NCBI GenBank assembly: GCA_034926225.1
Contig: JAYFRF010000017.1
Location: 1-64,000 of the forward strand
DNA from: JAAZKA01 sp034926225
GTDB taxonomy: Bacteria; Bacillota; Clostridia; Oscillospirales; QAMX01
Length of the DNA stretch: 64,000 bases
Reading direction: 5' to 3'
Shown: positions 58,644-64,000 of the stretch, piece after piece
How positions within the stretch are numbered: the first letter of the stretch is position 1
Layout of the letters: the number at the start of each line of letters is the position of its first letter
Position numbers and translations under genes: made by a program
The notes under the pieces: model-generated
The model's input: only the letters and a program-made list of their open reading frames with translations
What the model was told of the DNA's origin: nothing
Database searches by the model: none

Positions 58644-58677
58644 AAGCGAAAACCGTGTTTTACCACGGTTTTCGCTT
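58644..58677 (-). terminator. Terminator of nrdR
   Basis: A perfect 14-base stem (AAGCGAAAACCGTG and complement) with a six-base loop is followed by seven T on the minus strand. Confidence 0.9.
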
Positions 58678-58705
58678 AATAGGAAAGGAAGGGATGGGAA
58701 TTAAA

Positions 58706-59188
58706 TTACGGATTTACGGAAGATGGTGGCTCTTTGCCGCCTTTGATCAGGGCATTGAGCTCATCCATAAAACTGGAAATATCCTGGAAACGACGGTAAA
58801 CCGAAGCAAAACGGATGTAAGCGACTTCATCGACGGTACGCAGCTTGTCCATGACAAGCTCCCCGATTTGACGGGATTCTACCTCGCGTTCAAGACGGTT
58901 TTGGAGCTGCTGCTCGATTTCATCGACGATTTCTTCAAGGCGGCGTAGAGGCACGGGGCGCTTTTCGCAGGATTTCAGCAGACCGTTTAACAGTTTGCTC
59001 CGATCAAAAGCCTGACGAGAGCCATCTTTTTTTATAACGACGAGCTGCACATGCTCTATCACCTCGAAGGTGGTAAAGCGCTGTTTGCAGGAAAGACATT
59101 CTCTGCGGCGACGGATGCTGGAGTCGTCGTCGGCCGGACGGGAATCCACAACGCGGCTGTCGGTATAACCGCAAAAAGGGCATTTCAT
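58706..59188 (-). CDS. nrdR: Transcriptional repressor NrdR
   Basis: The 160-residue product has an N-terminal zinc ribbon (Cys 3, 6, 31, 34: MKCPFCGYTDSRVVDSRPA and RECLSCKQRFTT) and an ATP-cone domain from about residue 48 (VVIKKDGSRQAFDRSKLLNGL). NrdR binds dATP/ATP and represses ribonucleotide reductase genes at NrdR boxes. AGGAGGTG sets the start. No nrd gene is in the window. Confidence 0.96.
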   Translation of the reverse strand: MKCPFCGYTDSRVVDSRPADDDSSIRRRRECLSCKQRFTTFEVIEHVQLVVIKKDGSRQAFDRSKLLNGLLKSCEKRPVPLRRLEEIVDEIEQQLQNRLEREVESRQIGELVMDKLRTVDEVAYIRFASVYRRFQDISSFMDELNALIKGGKEPPSSVNP

Positions 59189-59237
59189 GCTCGGCACCTC
59201 CTTTGTCAGGGTGAGACAAGGTTCCCTGCCAGTCCAG

Positions 59238-59243
59238 ATTATA
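59238..59243 (-). promoter_or_regulatory. Extended -10 promoter of nrdR
   Basis: TGGTATAAT on the minus strand, an extended -10 without a good -35, about 45 bases before the nrdR start. Confidence 0.5.
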
Positions 59244-59298
59244 CCATAAACGAAGTAAAGAAACTGTAACCAATGGAGGGCGAAACAGACAAAAAATG

Positions 59299-59589
59299 CT
59301 AGCAAACGGTGGCTAAATCATGAACGATATCACGAAGGACACAGGGGGAGACACTGCCATCAATCAGCATAGTCAGGATTTGCATCACCAGAAAGCGATC
59401 GGAGGTAACATTCAAGACGGTTTCCTGAGAAAGCAGCGTTCCAACTGAGCTGACTTCCAAGACTCGCACCCCGTAATGTACGGAGCCGGGAGTGCTGTCG
59501 GCAGGCGTATCCTCGAGCAGAAAGTAGAAGAGCGTTTCCGTATCCGTAGGTGTCGGGTAAACGATTCTTCTCACAAACCGAGCATGCAT
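59299..59589 (-). CDS. DUF6514-like small protein
   Basis: The 96-residue product contains YGVRVLEVSSVGTLLSQETVLNVTSDR and ends with an ILTMLIDGSVSPCVLRDIVHDLA segment. The pattern of a conserved YGI/V.V start, a beta strand, and a C-terminal helix with VSP.HL.D(V/I) is what I associate with DUF6514 proteins of Clostridia. Function unknown. AGGAGGT precedes the ATG; a longer in-frame start lacks a ribosome binding site. Confidence 0.65.
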   Translation of the reverse strand: MHARFVRRIVYPTPTDTETLFYFLLEDTPADSTPGSVHYGVRVLEVSSVGTLLSQETVLNVTSDRFLVMQILTMLIDGSVSPCVLRDIVHDLATVC

Positions 59590-59718
59590 GCGCAATAACC
59601 TCCTAAACTTACATAATATAGTTTCACAATAGGAGTTTAACACGCAGTTATATTGATTTCAAGCGAAAAATGTCGGGTAAAACCGTTGATTTCGAAAAAT
59701 GAAAGAAATCAGGACACA

Positions 59719-61236
59719 TCATGCAAGCGGGGTGATCCTATAGCGGCCGGCGCCGGAGCTTGCGGACTGCTGAAGCTTGACGCGTTTGGGGTCGCATAAC
59801 TCGTAGAGATGGGTCAAATGGGTAACGAAAACGAATTTGGCATGGGTACGCGGCAGGACGGAAAGGATGTCGAAGATAGCGACGGTACCTTCGGCGTAGG
59901 CGGTGGTCTGGAAGGTTTCATTGAGAAGAACGAGCGCATGGGGGCGCAGGCGATCCATAATGTGCGCGATGCATTGGACCTCCCCTTCGAAACGGCCGGC
60001 GGTATCACCGACCTTAAATTCGCGTTCGGCGGAGGAGAACTGCGTAAAGACGCCGTCACGGATACTGATCTTAGCGCTTTTGGCGCAGACGGGGAGACCG
60101 GCCTGTGCGAATAATTGCGCAATACCGAGGGACCGGAGATAAACGGTTTTACCGGAGCTGTTGCTGCCGCGGATGAGGATACCGTCGCAGGAAGCATCCA
60201 TCAAAACATCGTTTGAAACGATCTGATCGCCGGAAAGACCCTCCGAAAGCAGCAAGAAATCATATAAATCGTGGGCATCGAAGATATCCCGAGAAGCGTC
60301 GACGACGGTGGGCATACAGGCGGTCATTCGATGATCCTGAATTTTGGCGCAGTAGAGGACAGCGGTATCATAAAATTGCAATTCGCTGGAAAGACCGAAG
60401 AAGAGGTCATAGACATGATTGGTAATGTCTGTTAAGACCGTGTACATGCGATAGATGGCTTCGTTCAGCATGTAATCCGCGTCATCCGGATGATCGTCAC
60501 GCACATCGGCTTCGGCCGGCGCGTTTTCCGCCTCACGGCGGCGGTCAAGATAACGTTTGAGAGGGTTGCCCTTCGGTCTAACGGTCATATCGACAGCGTC
60601 GCAGAGCGCGCTTACCCGCACGCGGAAACCGTCATCCACGACGGCACGGACGGAAAACTCGTAATGCTCGGGAGTATAGTGCAAAAAATATGAGGCGATG
60701 TCAACGATCTCCTGCAAAGCCGAATTCGAAATCATATCGGCACAATACGTTTTAATGGTCTGAAGCCCTTCTGATTTAAAGGAATATTGCGAAAGAATTT
60801 CATGCAAGGAAAAATAATAGCCGATGATCATTTTTGCAAACTTTGCCGTGACCTGCAATTGGGAGAACGTAAATTCCAGAAGAGCACGCTGGCTGACGGA
60901 AACACCGAACGAGTATACATTCGCGCGCATTTCTTTCCAATCGGCGCCGATGGTATCGTAACGTTTGAAAAGACGGTTCAGTTCAGGCAATAGATTCGGG
61001 TTTTGCAAGATATCCTGCAGAATATCCTGCCGATAACGAACGTTTTCGACAATATGCAGCGGGTTTTCGAGAATTTCGATAAAGTAATCCGCCTGCTTTT
61101 TCGAAGGGCATAGCTCGGACAGCGCCTGATCGAGGGAGAGATCGTAGACAGCCTGCTTTAAGTCTTCAATAATATCAAAGTCACGGGCCTCGGGAACTTT
61201 GTAGAGCAAAGAAAACTTCAGGTCACCGCGCGTCAT
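59719..61236 (-). CDS. MutS-family ATPase without mismatch-recognition domain (copy 1)
   Basis: The 505-residue product has lever/clamp-like helices in residues 30-330 and a MutS-type ABC ATPase at the C terminus: Walker A GSNSSGKT at 357-364, Walker B ALVLLNET around 434-441, FSSAEREFKVGD before it and FVFVTHLTHL after it. The mismatch-binding and connector domains of MutS1 are absent, as in MutS-related proteins of unknown function in Firmicutes. It starts inside the stop of a second MutS-like gene (TGATG overlap), suggesting that the two products form a heterodimer; that is inference. Confidence 0.85.
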   Translation of the reverse strand: MTRGDLKFSLLYKVPEARDFDIIEDLKQAVYDLSLDQALSELCPSKKQADYFIEILENPLHIVENVRYRQDILQDILQNPNLLPELNRLFKRYDTIGADWKEMRANVYSFGVSVSQRALLEFTFSQLQVTAKFAKMIIGYYFSLHEILSQYSFKSEGLQTIKTYCADMISNSALQEIVDIASYFLHYTPEHYEFSVRAVVDDGFRVRVSALCDAVDMTVRPKGNPLKRYLDRRREAENAPAEADVRDDHPDDADYMLNEAIYRMYTVLTDITNHVYDLFFGLSSELQFYDTAVLYCAKIQDHRMTACMPTVVDASRDIFDAHDLYDFLLLSEGLSGDQIVSNDVLMDASCDGILIRGSNSSGKTVYLRSLGIAQLFAQAGLPVCAKSAKISIRDGVFTQFSSAEREFKVGDTAGRFEGEVQCIAHIMDRLRPHALVLLNETFQTTAYAEGTVAIFDILSVLPRTHAKFVFVTHLTHLYELCDPKRVKLQQSASSGAGRYRITPLA

Positions 61237-62717
61237 CAGTTGTTACCTCCCATGTTTGCGTCAGCCGGGAAACGCGCGTTGAGCGCCTCGCGAGTCAGTG
61301 AATATTTCTTAAGGATATCCTTAGCGTAGGAACCGGAGACGCCTTTGCGTCGGGCGATTTTATAGGTACGGCGATTTTGGTCTTCGGAATCGACAATGAC
61401 ATTCAGATAAGGAATGCGGGTTTGCCCGAGGGAGTGCTGATGGGTGATATAGATGCCGAAGCAGCCACTTGCGTAAAGCTCATCGGCGAGTTTTTCGGTT
61501 TCCGTAACAGCGATTTCCTCACTGGTTGTCGCGTAGGTTTCGTTCAGGAGGATTAAGGAATCATCTCCGCGCATAGAACTGATTTCGGCGACGCGCTTCT
61601 TTTCATCGGCGAAGCGACCGTCCCCGTCAAAGCGTTCGTCGCGGGGGAAATGCGTAAAGATGCCGGAGAGGGGGTAAATTTCCGCATCGGTGCAGGCGAT
61701 AGGACAGCCGCAGAGGAACAGGAGCGCCGCGACGCCGACGGTACGGAGATAGGTGGTCTTGCCGCCGCCATTGGCGCCGGTGAGGTAATAGAACGGCGAC
61801 TCGGCATCAAACTGCACGTCGTTTGGGATAATGTCCGGCTCACCCTTCGACAGCAGGGTAATATCGTAGCAGCGGTGAATATCAATTTTCTTTGTTTTGG
61901 CGATACGGGGGAAGGTCAGCGGGATTCCCGCCGCGCGGATGCGGTCACCGAGCTTGGTAATTTCGTTGCAGAAGGAAAGCTCTAAGCGGTAGGACAGAAG
62001 AGAGGGGTCAAAGTAAGCGGTGTATTTTTTATAAAATTCCCGGAACGCGTCAAACTCTTTCGGATACAGCCCGGCTATTGCGTCAATCAACTGCGGAGCG
62101 ATCACGTAAGAGAGGGTACGGGCGGGGGAGAATTCAGAGAAGCCGAGTTCTGCGGCGCAGCGGGAGAGACGTTCCTCGAAGGTATCAGGCGCTTCGGCGG
62201 ACACCTTTAAGCGGTTGCCGCGGATGCGGATGCGATTTTCCCGGATGGCGTCGATGTTGGGGTAGAGCGTAGCGAGGACGGTTTCCATATCCAGAAACGC
62301 ATCGGAGACGACAAGCTGCGCAAAGTAGCGAGCGAAGCGGGTATATAAGACACCGCTGTCCTGAATGTCCGGGGCGTTTGCCGCATCTCGGCAGAAAGTA
62401 TGATAGGCGTTGATCAGACCGAGATAGGAGAGAACACGCTCATTCTCACAGCGAACCTTGGAGAAGCTCTCATAACAATCGGTGACAGCGTCGATATCTT
62501 GGGCGAGTTTGGTAAAGTAGCCGCGTCGGGCGTCGGAGGAGGAGAGTGCGCGAAGCAGCGCCTGACGCGCGAGGATATCCCCGGCGGCGCAGGGGATGCA
62601 GAGCGCAGGAGCTACGGAATGCGGCAAAAGCAGCGTCAGGCGCAGATCTTCCGGTACATTTTCGGGCATTTTCCGTTCCGGCGGCGCGTCGCAAAACAGC
62701 AAACTGGGGAAACGCAT
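61236..62717 (-). CDS. MutS-family ATPase without mismatch-recognition domain (copy 2)
   Basis: The 493-residue product has the same layout as its neighbour but is clearly diverged: Walker A GANGGGKTTYLRTVG at 314-328, Walker B SLILLNETYATTS, and GIYITHQHSLG. The N-terminal half is helical with no mismatch-recognition domain. A consensus promoter lies upstream, so the pair is a two-gene operon. The frame starts at MRFPSLLF; no better start is seen. Role in DNA metabolism is inferred from the family only. Confidence 0.85.
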   Translation of the reverse strand: MRFPSLLFCDAPPERKMPENVPEDLRLTLLLPHSVAPALCIPCAAGDILARQALLRALSSSDARRGYFTKLAQDIDAVTDCYESFSKVRCENERVLSYLGLINAYHTFCRDAANAPDIQDSGVLYTRFARYFAQLVVSDAFLDMETVLATLYPNIDAIRENRIRIRGNRLKVSAEAPDTFEERLSRCAAELGFSEFSPARTLSYVIAPQLIDAIAGLYPKEFDAFREFYKKYTAYFDPSLLSYRLELSFCNEITKLGDRIRAAGIPLTFPRIAKTKKIDIHRCYDITLLSKGEPDIIPNDVQFDAESPFYYLTGANGGGKTTYLRTVGVAALLFLCGCPIACTDAEIYPLSGIFTHFPRDERFDGDGRFADEKKRVAEISSMRGDDSLILLNETYATTSEEIAVTETEKLADELYASGCFGIYITHQHSLGQTRIPYLNVIVDSEDQNRRTYKIARRKGVSGSYAKDILKKYSLTREALNARFPADANMGGNN

Positions 62718-62771
62718 AACGGTCTACCTCATCATCGGGCACAATATCGTTTTCAAAGACCCGCGAACTTT

Positions 62772-62800
62772 ATTATAACACACAAAGGGTCTCTTGACAA
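62772..62800 (-). promoter_or_regulatory. Sigma-A promoter of the MutS-like pair
   Basis: TTGTCA and TATAAT with a 17-base spacer on the minus strand, about 55 bases before the first MutS-like gene. Confidence 0.75.
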
Positions 62801-62811
62801 GACAAAATGAT

Positions 62812-62861
62812 AGACGGATTGTAAACATGGCTCAAAAAAGCAAATGTTTGGCAATCCGTCT
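62812..62861 (-). terminator. Hairpin after the Gfo/Idh gene
   Basis: AGACGGATTG pairs with CAATCCGTCT and an inner AAACAT/ATGTTT stem extends it. It is followed by TATCATTTTGTC, so termination is likely but not strong. It begins about ten bases after the oxidoreductase stop. Confidence 0.6.
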
Positions 62862-62871
62862 TTATAAAGTG

Positions 62872-63867
62872 TTATTTCCGTGCGCCGCCGACCGATTCAA
62901 TTTCAGACAGTACGAGTTCGAGGGATTTAACCGCTTCGGGCAGCGTGTTGATTTCGATTGGTTCTCCGGCTGCGATATGCTGGGTAAAGTATTGCAGCTC
63001 ATTAAAATATGCGCCGAGATCGGAGATATTGCCGCCGCCCTCGACGATGGTACCGGCAGCCTCACGCTTATAATCGGGGTGAACAACGCATGTCTCGGTG
63101 TAGACGGTCAAACTTCCGTGTTCCATAACGACCGTCGCGCGCTCGAACATCGCGCGGAATTCCATCGAGAAGGGGAAGGTTGCGGGGTAGTCCCAAATAC
63201 CCTCGGCAAAGACGGTGGTATCGCCGTAGCCGTAGGCGGCACCGATATGGATGATTTTCCCCGACGCGTCGCGGGAGACGGCGGAGCGGACGGTCTCCGG
63301 TTCGCCGCAAAGGGAGCGGATGAAATCGCAGTCGTGGATGTGCATATCAAGCGCCATGGTACCGGAGCGGACAGGATCTGTAAGCCAGGCGTCCCATCCC
63401 CAGGTGGGCAGCGGGCTGACGCGCTTGAAGGTAGCGGTAACGAGCTTGCCGTAGCGGCCGTCGTCGTGAGCGGCTTTGAGCCACATGTATTCGTCCCACA
63501 GCCGGATGACCTGACCGACCATGACCTTAGCACCGGTTTTTTTCTGGGCATCGACGAGAGCGCGGCCTTCGGCGGCGGTAAGCGCAACGGGCTTTTCAAT
63601 GAAAACGGCGTTAACCTTTTCCATGGCGGCGAGGGCATGCGCAGCGTGAAGGAAGGTAGGCAGGCAGATGTCAATGACGTCTACATCAGCGTTCGCGATG
63701 AGATCAAATCCTGAGTCGAAAGTGGCGCAATGGTATTTCGCGGTCATTTCGTCGCGCTTTTCCGGACGGATATCCGCGACCGCGGAAATGGGGTAGCCAA
63801 GAGCCTCGTAGCAGGCCGCATGCATGGAACCCATAAAACCCGCGCCGATCAAACCGATTTTCAGCAT
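62872..63867 (-). CDS. Gfo/Idh/MocA family oxidoreductase
   Basis: The 331-residue product has the Rossmann motif KIGLIGAGFMGSMHA, VDVIDICLPTFLHAAHA and the EKPVALT motif with the catalytic Lys at about residue 92. The C-terminal domain with HDCDFIRSLCGEPETV is typical of inositol/sugar dehydrogenases. It is unrelated in detail to the oxidoreductase at 45447-46514. AAAGGAGCATC precedes the ATG. Confidence 0.9.
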   Translation of the reverse strand: MLKIGLIGAGFMGSMHAACYEALGYPISAVADIRPEKRDEMTAKYHCATFDSGFDLIANADVDVIDICLPTFLHAAHALAAMEKVNAVFIEKPVALTAAEGRALVDAQKKTGAKVMVGQVIRLWDEYMWLKAAHDDGRYGKLVTATFKRVSPLPTWGWDAWLTDPVRSGTMALDMHIHDCDFIRSLCGEPETVRSAVSRDASGKIIHIGAAYGYGDTTVFAEGIWDYPATFPFSMEFRAMFERATVVMEHGSLTVYTETCVVHPDYKREAAGTIVEGGGNISDLGAYFNELQYFTQHIAAGEPIEINTLPEAVKSLELVLSEIESVGGARK

Positions 63868-63886
63868 AGAATGATGCTCCTTTCAG

Positions 63887-63933
63887 ATAAAAAAAGGGAC
63901 ACAAAGAGATTAGAATAACAGATTGTGTCCCTT
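63887..63933 (-). terminator. Terminator of the gene at the right edge
   Basis: A perfect 11-base stem (AAGGGACACAA with TTGTGTCCCTT) with a loop of about 18 bases is followed by TTTTTTT on the minus strand, just before the Gfo/Idh start. Confidence 0.85.
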
Positions 63934-63945
63934 CATATGATTCAA

Positions 63946-64000
63946 TTAAAGCAATTTTTCGAGCATGGCTTTCGCGGCGAGGATATCGTGTAGCTGCTGT
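63946..64000 (-). CDS. C-terminal end of a gene running past the window
   Basis: The minus strand codes QQLHDILAAKAMLEKLL and a stop, 12 bases before a strong terminator. The short visible tail is too little to name the protein. Confidence 0.6.
   Translation of the reverse strand, partial: QQLHDILAAKAMLEKLL

Overview
The window looks like a chromosome segment of an endospore-forming Clostridia bacterium, probably of the Oscillospiraceae/Ruminococcaceae kind (lineage is inference). It carries spore genes (yabP, yabQ, cwlD, spoIIM, a SpoVB/MurJ-type flippase), Gram-positive-type ribosome binding sites (AGGAGG) and sigma-A promoters, an agr-type peptide locus, and base composition that is moderately GC-rich except in clearly acquired, AT-rich parts.

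Region 1 (1-5720, + strand) is the right end of a tailed prophage: the end of a baseplate J-like frame, tail protein I, a tail-collar fibre, a glycine-rich tip protein, two small tail-associated proteins, holin and GH25 endolysin, closed by a terminator. Region 2 (5790-16940) is a defence and repair island: an AT-rich 1148-residue SIR2-type antiphage protein (- strand), gene remnants, a type III restriction-modification pair, a GIY-YIG/DUF4357 protein, and a Ku plus ATP-dependent ligase pair. Region 3 (17250-21290, - strand) holds a GGDEF/HD-GYP protein and an agr-type quorum-sensing locus (agrD, agrB, two further membrane proteins), followed by an IS66 transposase relic.

Region 4 (21350-31210, - strand) is one long branched-chain amino-acid operon, ilvB-ilvN-ilvC-(small ORF)-leuA-cimA-leuC-leuD-leuB. 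In front of ilvB lie two tandem, nearly identical units, each with a 37-codon leader peptide rich in Ile/Leu/Val, a candidate antiterminator and an intrinsic terminator, behind a single sigma-A promoter. I read this as a duplicated ribosome-mediated attenuator and consider it the most interesting regulatory object here.

Region 5 (31700-34190) has a CotH-family lipoprotein, the C-terminal relic of a tyrosine recombinase, and tRNA-fMet and tRNA-Leu, which looks like an old element insertion next to tRNA genes. Region 6 (34216-43740) contains a YozG/DUF2975 pair, an AbrB-ABC transporter operon with repeated operator-like motifs, an odd Cys-cluster coiled-coil protein, an adenosine-type deaminase, and the conserved sporulation/division cluster flippase-mazG-rqcP-yabP-yabQ-divIC-yabR, then trxB.

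Region 7 (43809-64000, all - strand) contains a three-gene sugar operon (isomerase, NagB-like, Gfo/Idh), an ECF sigma factor coupled to a giant alpha-2-macroglobulin-like protein whose N terminus looks like an anti-sigma module and to a lipoprotein MEMO-family protein, cwlD with its ribosome binding site inside a hairpin, two membrane proteins, a XerD-like recombinase with an altered active-site hairpin, spoIIM, proC, nrdR, a DUF6514-like protein, two adjacent MutS-type ATPases lacking mismatch-recognition domains, and another Gfo/Idh oxidoreductase. No rRNA gene or CRISPR array was seen.
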